Assembly: GCA_038380435.1 (NCBI GenBank)
Contig: JAWZYU010000020.1
Coordinates: forward strand, 41,820,307 to 41,884,306
Direction: 5' to 3'
Length of the DNA: 64,000 nucleotides
From: Ryuthela nishihirai
Taxonomy: Eukaryota > Arthropoda > Arachnida > Araneae > Heptathelidae
Shown here: in pieces, positions 31,397 to 44,860 of the stretch
How positions within the stretch are numbered: the first letter of the stretch is position 1
Layout: the number at the start of each line of letters is the position of its first letter
Position numbers and translations under genes: made by a program
The notes under the pieces: generated by a model
The model's database searches: none
The model's input: the letters and a program-made list of their open reading frames with translations, nothing else
Told to the model about the DNA's origin: nothing

Positions 31397-32072
31397 CCCA
31401 CAAAGAAAATAGAAATGCAACAAACAAATTAGAAACAAGTGGGCCCAAAGGCATGGGCAGGTCTTGGTTCCTTTTGTTCACCTCATTTTGTCCATTACCC
31501 CAGTTTGAGATTGGTTGAATGTAGTCTAGAAGTCAGTACAGAGTTAGAGCAGTGACACTGTTGTGCCTTGCACTGAGCAACAAAGGACCCAAGCCATCAT
31601 CGGATTGTCCATAAAAATAAAGCTAGCTTGAAATAATTTGCTGAAAAACTGCTAGATGCTAGCTTAATTTTGAAAATTGGTAGAGGTACCCATCAGCATG
31701 AGTCAGCAGCAACGTAGTATAAGCAGAAAGTGTAACGAATCTTTGCAGGATTATTCCTCCATCCGGCTTATCACTTGCATTAGCTATGACAAGCTTTCCA
31801 TGGGATATATCGTCATGCAGCTTGAGAGGGAAAGGTCTCTCCTTCCATTCATTAGCGAGCGCCATGAGCCAGCTGTTAACCTGATGCAGCAGTTGCAGAA
31901 ACTCCCCTCAATACCACTGTCTACGAAAAGCAGTAATCCCAACTCAGATGAAATTTCGCCGTCTAACAAAGAAGAGGGATGATTCCCATATTCGCTCCCA
32001 GAGCCATTTATACTTCATGAAGAAACTTCACGTCAGCTTCGGATTTGTGTCAGTGAACAAAACCACTCAGGG
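31397..32072. other. Unassigned sequence with a 102-codon open stretch
   Basis: The plus-strand frame 31677-31982 is open (contains SSIRLITCISYDKLSMGY) and the opposite strand is also open over part of it. I recognise neither. It could be a processed-gene fragment later split by the SINE1 at 32073. Coding status is unproven. Confidence 0.3.
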
Positions 32073-32435
32073 TTGGGCTATTTTTCCTCTGAATTGCACT
32101 TCTCTGCACACAACAGGCCAAATGACCAGGTCACAAGGACCCTGAGGGTTCAGAAGTTAGGGAGAGAGGACCCACTGGACAGCTGTTGGTAGACAGATGG
32201 TATCCTCCCATTATGCATGTTCTTTGTCATGCACAGGGTATGGCTCTCCTGTACACATGGTTTGTCCCATCCAATGAACACCGGCTTTCCAAACCCACCA
32301 GTGTCCCCTACTGACCGAGAGCAGGGTGGAGAGTTTTGCGGAGAAAAATGTCAACGCTGGCTCAAGTGGGGCTCGAACCTGGAAATGCAGATTACGAACC
32401 TGGGGAAACTACCAAATGAGCCACCCCTGTCCCAA
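32073..32435 (-). mobile_element. Old SINE1 copy
   Basis: Diverged minus-strand copy (TTTTTCCTCTGAATTGCAC, AGACAGATGGTATCCTCC, GCTCGAACCTGG). The flanks share CACTCAGG, a likely target duplication. Confidence 0.78.
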
Positions 32436-34960
32436 ATCACTCAGGATTTATACCAGAACTGTTAGTGCTACCAAATTTGCCATGACAATATTTGAAGACG
32501 GTGACCCAACAAGATCTCCCTAATTAAGGTAGGTCTTTCTTTAAATACCTTACTTAGTCAGGGTTCTTTTTTTAATGAAATTGTTGTTTTCATGAATATA
32601 CGTATATCTTTTCAAGCTGTTATTCTATGCTATTATGTCGCATTATGGGAATGCAGAACAGGTTTTAGATTTGTGTCTGTAAACTGTAATAACTTCTATA
32701 AAATTGGGAAATAAAAGATGTAAAAGAAAAAATTCCGTGTTCTATTTTATTTTAAACTGGTATGGAGAGTCACACTTTTACTGTTACCTGTGGAGAAGCC
32801 GATCCTTAATTGAAGGTGATAGATGTTGAAGCGTGGTAATGTGTACCTTCTCTTCTTCCCTATGATGAAAAAATTACCATGAGATTTCAGTACCTGCGAT
32901 CCCCACATCAGAGATCCACAAGGACGACATTGGTTACACTGGTGTCATATCCGTACAGGTAGGGAGTGAAAATCATGTACTATGTACATGGAAAAGAAAC
33001 CCACCAACCTTTAAGTCCATGGTGTCAGGCCTGCGTGAGAACTTGCTGCACCCACCAGCTGATTGTTCCTGTGAGAAAAGGGGGGGGGGGGTCATCCCAG
33101 AATCTATTTACCTGAAACAGAGGCCAAAGGAGTGTATAGAAGGTTATCCAGCCCCATGACAAACGTGCTCCTTAATAGTGAGACAGGCCAACCCACATGT
33201 CAAGGAATGGAGAGAAGCAGGACCATCATGTAGTTTCATGGGGCAGGAGTTGCAGGCACAGCAAACACACAGGTGAATGTTTAGGACAATGTGAAGATAG
33301 TCAAAGAAGCAAAACTTTCACAAGTTGCTTCTTTCGCTATCACAGACAGACATTTTGAAACTTATCTGTGAGAGGCAAGAAACTGTTTGGTAATTAGCGA
33401 GTTGAAAATGTTAGCTAAACAAGATAATGAAGCTGTATATGTTATTGTTAAAGCAGTTTCATTGCATACAATGAAACTGCGTTATTTCCCTAGTTCTCGT
33501 AGTTCAATGATCAATCTGGTAGATCGTCAATTAACCTAACTATGAGAATAGAAGCATCAGCCAATGATCTGTGACAATGGTGTATAACCTTTTGAGCCTG
33601 GGGCTACTTAGCTTGCTCAAAACTCACAATTTTCCCTTCCCTTATATAACTTGTGAGCTTCTTGTGTCATAAATGGGAGAAAGCTTTCTTTCAGGGCATT
33701 CATGTGCTACCAGGCATTTGCTAGCTACCAATTGGAGATCAGTGATCGAAGAGAACTATTTCAGCATCGGCTATACAGTTTCATGGTCTCACCTAGTCTA
33801 ATTGCCACTTATGTTCAATAGCGGTCTCAGGGAGGAAATTTACTCGCTCCAAATGCTAAGAAGCATCCAAGAAAAACATTGCGCTGTTCCAATAAGTTCA
33901 GTTTTGAGAATTGTTCACTGCCCCCCCCCCCCAAAAAAAAATGCGGTTCCTGGGAACGCTACTGCTTATACTACATCACATATGATTTAAGATCGAACAT
34001 GGTTCAACATACTTATTAAACGCCACAATACAATCCTACCTGAAGTTTGTAAAATATGCAAATTGCCGGCCTATAGTTACCAGGGTCCATCCAAAAGTAG
34101 GGTGGCTATGCGTCCCACTATTCCGGAGAGTCCCTGGATTAAAGGCTTTGTCACCCACGAATATATGTCCCCAGAATTTAGTTTTAGAATTTTATTTTTA
34201 AATATTGGCTGTACAACTTGAGTAAATCTTTAATAGAATAGTAGTGACATGTTATAATTTCGGTCGCAATGCAAGTGACCGAAAAGTTGAGGCTAGAAGT
34301 ACTATCATAATAACAGTATCCATGCGGACACCAGTAGAGAATGCATGTCTTCTATTTGCTGACACCATCATGTGCCTTATAGTTATTATGCAATCGCGTG
34401 CCTTATGGCCTTAATTACCAAACGAATAAATTCGTTCTCTGTTTAACAGGTTTCTGCGATATTTGGTATTATCAGACACTTTATTGACAAGGTCCCAAAA
34501 TTGGAACACGGGTTTCACCTGTGTTGACTTAAACTATTGAGCTCCAATCTGAAATGGGACAGGGCTTAGAAACTCAAATGGCTTTGCGAAGGTGGAAGAT
34601 CTGGCAACGATGCGTCATCTGTCATTGTCCCACCGCGAATTTCTAAGCTTGTGAACGAAGAAAGCAGTAAACTGCAGATTTTCCGTTTCTATCCAATGAA
34701 ATAATTTTTTCAAACATGAATTTAATATGGACAGATAAAAAAATCACACCTAAAAGTGGACATCGTGAAAACTTTGCTGCAAGTACAATACACCGAAAAG
34801 CCTAAACATTACGATCAGCGTGTCTCTATGCAAATTGAAGAAACTTTTGAAACACTGCACGTGTGGTCATGAAACAGTATAAAAAACACCTGATTAACCA
34901 ATCTGTTAGTGTTATTCTTCTTGATGGGAAAGGCAGCACTCTTAAGTGAGTTTAAGGCTA
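32436..34960. other. Mostly unassigned sequence
   Basis: No protein family recognised. It includes a G-run (about 33080-33090), a 12-bp perfect hairpin (33453-33464 / 33469-33480), a C-run next to an A-run (about 33921-33941), and a possible TIR-element end (AGTAGGGTGGCTATGCG near 34095). Short ORFs lack recognisable motifs. Confidence 0.4.
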
Positions 34961-34964
34961 AATT

Positions 34965-36023
34965 ATAATGACCAGACAACTGGTCAGAGCATTTCTGAGA
35001 CGCCAAGGCTTGTGGGGTGATCATGGTCAGTACCTTCAAAAAGTGGTCCTAGGTGGAAAAAAACCACAAACTGCCGGCAAGGTGTGTGCCAACCACGGCT
35101 CATCAATGCTAGAAGTGAGCGAAGCCTATCCTGTATGTTACAAGCCAACAGAGGGGATACTGTGGTGTAACTTGTCCATAATTTGAATGCTGGTGACAGG
35201 AGTATGTGTCACATACACACAATTCATTCTGCTGAAAGTGGAGCTGCATAACCGCTCCAAGTGCCCATGCTAACTTCTGTTCACTGCACTGTCCAAAGCG
35301 CCTACAATGGGCACGTGAAGATCAAAACTGGACCTTGAATGACTGGAAGGTCGTCTGGTCCGATGAATCTCATTTCACCATGTGGACAGCCAGGTATGTC
35401 GTTTACCTGGGGAAGTGTTGGCACCAGGATGCACCGTTCCACATAACCAGTCTCCACATAATATATCTATGATTACCAGAAGATATTCATGGGTCATCTT
35501 AGATATCTGATGGATATTTTGCGAAGATTGTGGTTGTATGGGGTGGGATGAAATCGAGCCGGTGGAAGAAGTGAAATGCTTTGGGCAATGTTCTGCTGGG
35601 AAATCCTGGGTCCAGTTATTCATGTGCAGGAAACTACCTTAACATCATTGCATGCAAAGTACATCCTCCCAGGTACATCCTTTCGTAGCAACGGTATTTC
35701 CCTCTAGTAGTGCTTTTTTTCAGCAGGATAATGCACCATGTCACACTGCTCGAGAATGGTTCGCAGAACACGAGGAAGATTTCTAGGTATTGCCATGGAC
35801 TACAAATTCCCCAGAGATCAATCCAATCGAGCATCTATGGTTTGTTTTGAAACAGCATATCGGATCTGCGGCAGCTCAACCACGTAACTTACAAGAGTTA
35901 AAGGATCTGCTGGTAACGTGTTGATACCAGATACCACAAGACACCTAGAAATCTTGTAGCATCCATGCCTCGCTGGGTAAGAGCTGTTTTGGAGGCACAC
36001 GGAGGACCAACAATCATATTAGG
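34965..36023 (+). pseudogene. Tc1-like transposase relic
   Basis: Plus-strand pieces in the usual Tc1 order, in several frames. The helix-turn-helix part has QSISETPRLVG (about 34985) and RQGVCQPRLINARSERSLS (about 35075). The core has AREDQNWTLNDWKVVWSDES (about 35310) and LWAMFCWEILGPVIHV (about 35580). The catalytic DDE tail has QQDNAPCHTARE (about 35725) and EINPIEHLW (about 35815). A C-terminal LQELKDLLVTC...YQIPQDT closes it. Multiple stops and frameshifts make it inactive. Clear terminal inverted repeats were not found. It belongs to the same type as the copy at 60233. Confidence 0.85.
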
Positions 36024-36412
36024 CAGGTTGGGCTGTTTTACCCCTGAGCGGCACTTTTTTGCACACCATGGGCTAAATGGCCAGGTCACATGGACCCCGA
36101 GGGCTCAGAGAAGGTTGGGGGGAGGGGACCCACTGGAACAGCTGTTGGGAGACAGATGGTAGTCTCCCGTCAAGGCCATCCAGTGTGCTCTTTAACATGC
36201 ACAGGGCATGGCTCTCCCACACACGAGGCCACAGCTTAACGTCCCATCCGACGGATGGCGGCCTTTCCAACCCCATCAGTGTCCCCTACTGACCATGGGC
36301 AGAGCGGGGAATTTTGCGGAGATAAATCTCAATGCTGACCCAGCTGGGACTCGAACCTGGGAACTACAGACTACAAGCCTGGCGTACTACCAACTGAGTA
36401 ACTCCTACCCCC
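36024..36412 (-). mobile_element. SINE1 copy
   Basis: Full-length minus-strand copy, moderately diverged, directly after the Tc1 relic. The head is near 36335-36410. Confidence 0.88.
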
Positions 36413-36989
36413 ATCAACATGCAGATGAAACTTTGTCAGATCAAGGTACTCTTTCCCAGTCTTCCATGGTCCCTTGGTGATATACCTTCTCCCACTGTAG
36501 TCTCATACCCTGGTAACATGCTGTTAATAATGGTACTCGATACGGCTGTCAGCTGCCATAGCCCAGTTGTACTATTGTACGTCGGTCTTTGCACAAACTT
36601 TCGTTACTGCCCCATCATTAAATGCGAACATTACCATCTGCACTGTAGCTCTCTGTTATGTTACAATACGGAAGTGGTAGCACTCACCTCGAACATCAAC
36701 AGCCAGGTTACATTTTTCTTAGTGGCTGCAGGTTTTGATGTAGCTCTGGTGCACAACATGCAATGGTCAAATGCAGAAATCCAAGACATTCTGCAGCTAC
36801 AGATATAGAGTACCCCATCTTCCTCACACTGACTATCTGTCCAAAATCGAACTTGCTACGGTGCTGTGTTACTAATCATAATAGTCACAGGTACGCTATA
36901 CAGTGGATAGCATGCCACATTGTGGCGAAATAGGCCAGGTTTGTGGCTGTACTTTCAGTGTATGTTAAAGTTTTTATAAAAAAATAAAT
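36413..36989. other. No recognised feature
   Basis: A 129-codon open frame (36419-36808) starts at the SINE1 edge, but shows no recognisable motif. Confidence 0.4.
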
Positions 36990-37140
36990 ACTTCTCAAGC
37001 AGAGGTCTGAAAGGAGCCCGTCAGCTTGATAAGCCATAGGAATCTTAGCAGACAACGCAAACATTCACGACATACACGCGGCTTGAACCCAGATCCCTTT
37101 GATCAGTAGTTAAGCACTCTACGTACTTAGCTACCAGGAT
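36990..37140 (-). mobile_element. SINE2 copy, old
   Basis: Tail CTCAAGCAGAGGTCTGAAAG and head words (TTGAACCCAGATCCCTTTGATCAGTAG in part) are recognisable. The middle is shortened. Confidence 0.7.
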
Positions 37141-37146
37141 GGCAAA

Positions 37147-37303
37147 ACACCCCCTCAAGCAACTGTTTGCGACAGAGATCTGACAGGAGCCTGTCACTTT
37201 ATATACCAAAGTAGGTCTGTGAGGAAGTTGGCACCTCAGCAGAAAAACAACAAAAACATCCATGCCTTACTCAAGGCTCAAACCCATGTCCCTTAGATCA
37301 ACA
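37147..37303 (-). mobile_element. SINE2 copy, adjacent to the previous one
   Basis: The tail CCCCTCAAGCAACTGTTTGC and body (CACCTCAGCAGAAAAACAAC) are clear. The head breaks off after GTCCCTTAGATCA. It lies head-to-tail with the older copy. Confidence 0.8.
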
Positions 37304-39211
37304 ATACTGATTTGATACTGGTTTATTGTTTAATTCAATCATAATTAAAATGGAAACTAACTACTGTAGGCTATTAGCTTCAAATTCATTGCAATACTTT
37401 CATCATAATTCTAGTATTAACTTTTCTTATAGAGTAAATAGCTGGTAAAAATTGTGTCAAATATAAAGATAAAAATATTTAAATGTTCTTTCCTTAGTAC
37501 TGATAAATAGCAACAACAAAAAAATTAAGAAAAAAAATACTAATTACAAGGTATAAAAATGCCCACTATTTTAAACAACTTAGTTCTGGTAACAAAAAAA
37601 AAAATTTAACTGAAATGTTGAAAATTGCAATTACTCTTTTAGTTATTTAGCAAAATTTAAGTTGCGTATCATATCATATATTCTTAATCTTCAGATTATT
37701 TCAATACCATCACTTATATTCTTCATTAATAAAATGGTATTCCGTACATCAGGTTGCAAGGTCGAAAAGCATACTGCCCATATCTGACAGAAAAGTAGTC
37801 AGAGCAAAAGGAATTGTGCAAATGTTTCATTTATTTGCATTACTTCTTTCCATACTACACTGTAATTCATATAATGCCAGCTCACTCTTTTTTAGAACAG
37901 AAGCATCTCTAAGATTGCCTATTTTAATGATTGTATTTCTAGTGGCATAATGTTAAAAAATAGCAGCTTTCTCTTGCAATACAGATGGCACCTTCAAATT
38001 TCTCCCACTCTTAGGCTGTAGCTATCCAACTGACACCCTTAAGTGGTAAATTGTAGTCTGTGAAAGTCTTTCCATTAAATATATGTGTAAGAATAAATTT
38101 CTCATTACAGCAGAATTTGCTGACGCAAAAAAAGTTCAGACAGCATAGCACAAACAACTGAAGGGACCTTATCTTACAAACTCACATAGTAGCATCTGAT
38201 TTTTCTACGTGTTCAATATTTCAGAACAGCTACACATAAAAAATGTTAATATATAAAGACATTTTTAGGAACTTATGTTAAATTCTGTTATAGGCTTTAT
38301 GCTCCAGAAATCTGATCATGGCATAAGGAAGGTATGTATTTAAGAAACATTTTCTATGAGTCATGGTTAGGTGCTTAAAGTTTAAATGCTATCCATCGGT
38401 AGGTAGCAAAAGTAAAGCACAGTGCAGCTCTTAAACGGTTAAAGGTTGGGCAGCTCTACGTTACACAATAATAACAATAGCTTTTGCAGTTCCTTGAAAA
38501 ACAACCTCCTTTGATCTGTCATTTACTTTTAACATTATAGATGGGCATTGTACAAAATGAGACATTATAATAGAAATACCCAATTCGACCACAAATAATA
38601 AAAACCCATAATATAGTAAGAATATTCATATGCAAGAGTGGCTAAACATTAACAGCTATTTATCAAAATAACTGGAAAGTTTTGTCACTTTTTCTATTGA
38701 CAAGTTATATGAAGTATTTGGTCATCCAAGAGTTAAAAAAATACCTACTAACATTCTGACTAGTTTACTCAATAATATATTGTAATTATACTCTGGACTT
38801 CTATTTTCCAAGCATTGTGTCCGACATTGACCCAGGATGTGCATAAAATGAATGGTATGAAATGGTTACAACAATTTACATATGTTTAAAAGTTTTAATT
38901 TCAAGAAATGTTCAAATATATCCTTAATAAGATTATAAAATAAACATCAACCATATACATAAAGGATTAAATCACATTAAAAATATTGTAATTTCTTAAA
39001 CATATAACTTTTGAAAACTCTTTATTTCTTTCACAAGATTTTAGAATGAATCATTGTATTGTCTAAAACACATTGCAGCCTTCCTGTGATTAAAATGTTG
39101 GGCAGCTCTACATTAAACTACAATTCATTCATCTATAATTTTTGCATTTGTCTATAGATATTATGTGTTACATTTTTAACTCATTGATATTTATGAAATA
39201 TTAAAATGTTG
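37304..39211. other. No recognised feature
   Basis: AT-rich sequence without recognisable ORFs or repeats. The phrase GGGCAGCTCTAC(A/G)TTA occurs near 38448 and 39101, which hints at an old dispersed or local duplication. Confidence 0.45.
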
Positions 39212-39224
39212 TTACAACTCACTT

Positions 39225-39572
39225 GGGTTGTTTTACCTCTGAGCAGCACTTTTTTGCATACTATGGGCTAAATGGCCAGGTCACATGGACCTTAAGACTC
39301 AGAGAAGGTTGGGGGAGGGGACCCACTGGAACAGCTGTTGGGAGACAGATGGTAGCCTCCCATCAAAGCCACCCAGCGTGTTCTTTAACATGCACAGGGT
39401 ATGGCTCTTCAATGGATGGCGGCCTTTACAAGCCCATTGGTGTCTCCTATTGACTGTGGGCAGGGCGGGGAATTTTGCGGAGATAAATCTCAATGCTGAC
39501 CCAGCTGGGACTTGAACCTGGGAACTACAGATTACAAGCCTGGTGCACTACCGACTGAGCCACCCCTGCTCC
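39225..39572 (-). mobile_element. SINE1 copy
   Basis: Minus-strand copy with a body deletion. A perfect 13-bp target duplication, TTACAACTCACTT, lies at 39212-39224 and 39573-39585. Confidence 0.92.
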
Positions 39573-42500
39573 TTACAACTCACTTTAACTGATATTCAAG
39601 ATATTAATAATTCCCTGGTTGCCTATTCTAATCAATTAATTGAAAAGGGAAACTAGTTATTAAATAGAATAACCATTAATTAGTTATTATCAACACTTAT
39701 TATTTCAATTAATCAGGTTTTTAAATAATGATTGAATTTTTTTTATATTCTATATATCTTGAGTCATCTGAAAAAAAGTCAAGAAAACAAAATGGCTCAT
39801 GTTTTTGTTTGCAAACTACCCCTGTAGACTTCACAGTACTTTTGACTTTGACAAGGTTATAAAAACAACTTCTTACAGTTTAGGTAACTTGTTCAAATCT
39901 TATTCATTTATTTAATTAAAATGAAACTGAGCTCAGGTATGTAACCAATTAATACTTCGATGAAAAGAACATTACAATATGCACAATAAATGACACAAGA
40001 AGCTATGTACAAAAAATAGACTACGTGAATAATGACTAGAATTAAACAGGAAACATTTTTCCCATTTGCTAAATTTTTGATTCAATAAGATATAAATAAA
40101 TGTATAAGCATTGAAAAATATTTACTTCTTGTATCTTTATGCTGAGAAGTACTATACAGTGAATTATTAATATGCTGGCAGTTAACAAATATTACTAAGT
40201 TGTGTAAAAATCCTATTTATTTTAATTAAATAAATACATTTCAAAATAAAATTCTTCACAAAACAGTGAAAGTTTCCTTTTAAATATTATAGTAACCCAT
40301 TTTTATGCCATTTAAGAGGAAAAAAAATATACCTCAAATATTGAGTTGGTATCAGTGTTATACCCAAGGAGATGTGTGGAGGAGTTTAAACCATTCCTTT
40401 CTCTCAACTCTTCCTCAATTGTAATCCTGAGCAGGGTTACCAGGTGTCCAGCATTTGAACTTTCTGTCCAGGACATAAACTGAAAATACTGGGCATGCAA
40501 AGGTTTGGTGTTTAATAGAAGTTTTATTATCATTTTTATGTAAATTTATTTATGTATGTTCTTACTCTAGTTGTTTTTTCAAGAGTTCTTACAATTTTGT
40601 AAACATTGTTGATGTGTAGGAAAAACAGTTTACTCTTTATTATTCTCGTGTATCTCATGTTGGTTGGTTTCACTATCTGATCTGCCCATTGCATATTCTG
40701 ACTTGTATGCAATATTTATGCATGTACACTTTAAGAACATAAACCTCACACTTGTACATGCAATAAATCAGCTTAGTTCCTGCTAGTGTTTTAGTGCAGT
40801 TGTAAATTATTTCCTTTGTGTACTCTGAGTGACACTGTCTAGCTTTTACCTTTGGCACAAAACTTGTTTCAAGAAAGAGCAAGAAATTATTTAATTAATC
40901 TTAAAATCTCACACAGTAGAAACTGCTTATAATGTGGTGGATTTTATTTGTTGTTTTTATTGGTTGGTTGGATGTTGTTTTTATTTGGATATAATGTCAT
41001 AAATATCTAAAAAATTAATTTTATTAATTCTATAAGTATGATCAGGCTATGATGTAAATAGCTTATATTTGACAACACATCAGTGAAACACTGTACAAGT
41101 CAAAACATTTCAATACAAAAAAAAAAGTTGAATCTTTCAAAGGTAGAGAAAGAAGGCCAAATTGCCAGATTAAAATTACAGTAAGAAATGAATGTTCTTG
41201 GACTAATTTAAAACGACAATTTCAGTAACAGGCTTGTTATTTTATTAAGAAATGAGTTTGGCATCTATGTTAGAGCAATTTTTTCGGTATTTAATCCTTT
41301 TTATCTGTAGCTTGAATCTACTTTTTTTTGATTGATTCATGTTCTAAATTAATTACTCTTCATTATCTCTTCATCACAGTTCTGTCATTTACTTGTCAAT
41401 GCAATTGATAAAATTATTTTACATAGCTTTGTCAACAACACTTAAATTATATTAATTTTTGTAACTGATTACTCATATAAAAAATTTTATGATTTTAACA
41501 TTATTCCATTTGAAGTCATTAGTTTAAAATATATTATATCAGAAGTTGGTAATCACCATCATAGAATCTAAAGCCCACAATATATTTCAAATTTTCACAT
41601 TTAATGATTACAGCAGAGTAATATTAAAAAAATATGAGCAATTGCATGCAGTTTTAGGAGAAGAGACAAATAACACTCTGTTTTCTCTTCAGTATTCATA
41701 TTTAAAAGTTTTCAATAGCACACTTTTATGTGTACTATCAAAAATCATTTGCAGGATAAATACCAACTTAGCAGCTAATCTATGTGGAACAGAATTTAAA
41801 TCATCTAAAACAATTGCAGAAAATTAACTTATTACAATGAAAATGGCAGTTTACAGCATTATACACTCCAATTATACTGTATATATTCAAAAGTTTGGAA
41901 ATGAGTGGAATATGAGTTATTAATAAAAATGTATGTGCAACTTTTACAGTTACCAATAAATATAATATACAGAAAAATAACCATTTATGAACAATAATCA
42001 CTATTCTAAGATGCTTGCTTTTTGAAATAGAAGTTCCATTTAGGAAAAAATGGCAAGCATTTTATAAATTAGGTTACAGAAATCAGGTGCATACTGCACT
42101 TCACATCATAATATAAAATAATCACATTTACAGTGAAATCTTCATTGTAAATAATGCCTTATATAATAGTCAACTATATACTTTAACATTAAAGGAATGA
42201 GTAATGAAATTACAATAGGACAAACATAAAAAAATCGTTTTCCTATTTAAAATGCATTTAGCTTCATACAATTTACTAATGCTATTACAGTTAGCTCTCA
42301 ATTTATACAGATTTAATTAATGCATTTTTGGAATAACACAGTCACTGTATTTGTATCTTTATTTAATGAGAACCTTTTTTGGAATAACATGGTTTGAACT
42401 CAGAAATCTGAAAAGAAAATTGAAGCCTCTCAAATATCAATTGCTTTCCTACTTTAACAAAAAAGGAAAGTGCAAAACCTTAACCTCAATAGTCTACCTT

Positions 42501-43385
42501 GGTCAAACAGCTGCCAATAGGTGAGGAGGAATCTACATCTTTGCCTACTACAACTCCCTCCAATCCCACTACAACCAGCAGTAGAAAGACATTACAGGTA
42601 GGACTCAGAAAGTGTAGAAATAATTTTCAGAAACAATTAGTTTCATATTATAGATAGGCTGCATTTTTTTTTACCTAGGCTCTATTCTTTCACTTTTAGT
42701 ATTACTGTAATGTCTTTATTATTGTAATACTGTATAATGGAAAATGAAACACTGGAGAAAAGAGATGCATTGTATGAGTTTGAGGGCGGTGCTTCTTCCT
42801 TATTAGTACGATTTCCTTTATTTCAAATGGGAAAATTATACTTGATTTAAGCAATTTTTATTAATGACTATTTTTAAGAATGCACCCCCAATGTAAATTG
42901 AGAGCCAATTGTACTCACTTTGAGAGGAAAAAAGTAATTTTTTTAAACTCTTGTACTCAAAATTTTGTTGCATCCAGACTTCTACTATATTACAAGGGAT
43001 TGTTCTTTCAAGTTATTAGCATGTGTGAAAAAAAAAACTAATGTTATCAGACTTTAATTCTAGTTGCTGGTTATGAATCTTTGTTGTTTTGGTAATTGAA
43101 ATAGTGTGATTTACTGCTTGCACTAATTTCATATTAAGGGTGAATGAATAAACATGAAAATTTATTTTTCTATGAATTTTAAGGGAGTGAAATATCTGGT
43201 ATCAGTAAAATTCAAATATTCATACATTCAATATTAGCAAGTTTTTTTACATAGAGTTACAGCACTTAATCAGGCACTAACTGATAAGAGGTGCTGTAGC
43301 TTCACAGATTCTCCGAGCCATGGCCCTATGGGAGCAAGGCTTCTTCTGAATAATAATAATCTACTAATCATATTAAAGTCTACTA

Positions 43386-43640
43386 ATAATTCTTTATTTT
43401 ATACATTATATATAATTGCCATGTTCTATATTATGTGTAACACGGCTGGTCAGAGAATAAAAATAAAAGAGGGGGAGGGGCCAAACAGCTGCCAATATAT
43501 AATGTCTATCACAATTAATAATTCTTAACTCTACACATTATATATAATTGTGATGTTCTATATTATGTGTAACACAGTATGACAACAGTTGGCCTGAGGA
43601 GAAAAAAAAATAAAAGAGGGGGGGGGGGGCAAAAAACACA
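43386..43640. repeat. Direct duplication, about 132-bp period
   Basis: AATAATTCTT...ACATTATATATAATTG, then TGTTCTATATTATGTGTAAC occurs at about 43386-43445 and again at about 43518-43575. Each copy is followed by a stretch with AATAAAAGAGGGGG. Confidence 0.75.
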
Positions 43641-44782
43641 ATCAAGCTGGAAAAATGGAAGAGGGGAGGGGGGAAGAAGCTCGATTTCCAGTGCAGTACA
43701 ATATTTCCTCCTCTATTTATAGGTTTTAAAAAAATTCTTGAAAAATGCGAAATATAAAAGAAATTTAATAATTTTTTGCCTCTATTACCTTTACTAGCAT
43801 TCTGAAAGGATCTCCCTCCCCTTCAGAATCTAGCCCTAGACAACAGTATTGTTTGTGAGAGATCTTAATTAAAATACGGAAACAAAACATAACATCATGC
43901 AAATTATATGTTCATCCTTTTGTACTTTTCAAATACTATATAAATGTAATTTCATTCTGTCACATAAAGGAATTTACATATTGCATCCATATACTTGTTA
44001 ATACTGGTCTGTATCTAAGTAAATTAAAAAAAAACTTCAAAACTTAAAAATCATAAAAGAGAGACCGCACTGTGCAAAAGATCCAAGAACTGCTGGATTC
44101 AATGCTAATGATGTTGACTGATGATGATACATCTTCCATGAAGGAAATTATCGATGAGATTACAGAGATTCATTGGTATTGATGAAAAGGCTATTTTAAG
44201 CAGTAATTACAGACTATTAAGAGAATAAGTATTGAAATCTTGCAAAAATCGAAATAAAGTTTTTATTGCAGCCTGGGGCCCCCTGCTATAGCTGCATCCC
44301 CAAAAAAGTGCCACTCTGCCCGTGGTATTAACACTATCATGATATGAGGTTGTAGACTTTTATTTGCATATTTTTTTTAATTACCATAATTATCTTAAAA
44401 TTATACCTAAAAGTTTACATTTTCAAGCTAAAAATTAATTTTTCTTGTTTTCATGTGAAATGGTTTTTATACACATGAAAAATTATCCATCTGCTTCTAT
44501 TGATCATTTATAAACCATATCCTATACCCATGCAATACCATAAATGATTCTTCTTTGTAATTTATATTTTGAAATTAAATTACCAGCAAAGATTTTCTTA
44601 AACTGTTTCCATTCCTTATTTCCCACAAATTTTACAATATTTTAAATAAAATTAATGGAAAGAAAGGTTACTTTTGAATAGAGGTAATTCACAGATTTTA
44701 CCATACATTTTTCTATACAGTAATACCCTTACTGTAATTTGTAGTTCATACAAAATTTATCAAGACATACTTTGACTGTGGA

Positions 44783-44860
44783 CACAGTAGCTCAATCATT
44801 AGCAATCTGCCATCAAGCTACAGCATGAAGGTGATTGCAATTCCCTTCTATATTGAGAAG
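44783..44860 (+). repeat. tRNA-like SINE relic
   Basis: TAGCTCAATCATTAGCAA resembles an A box and GATTGCAATTCCC a decayed B box at tRNA spacing. It is probably an old copy of one of the tRNA-like families seen at 46.7 or 57.5 kb. Confidence 0.4.
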
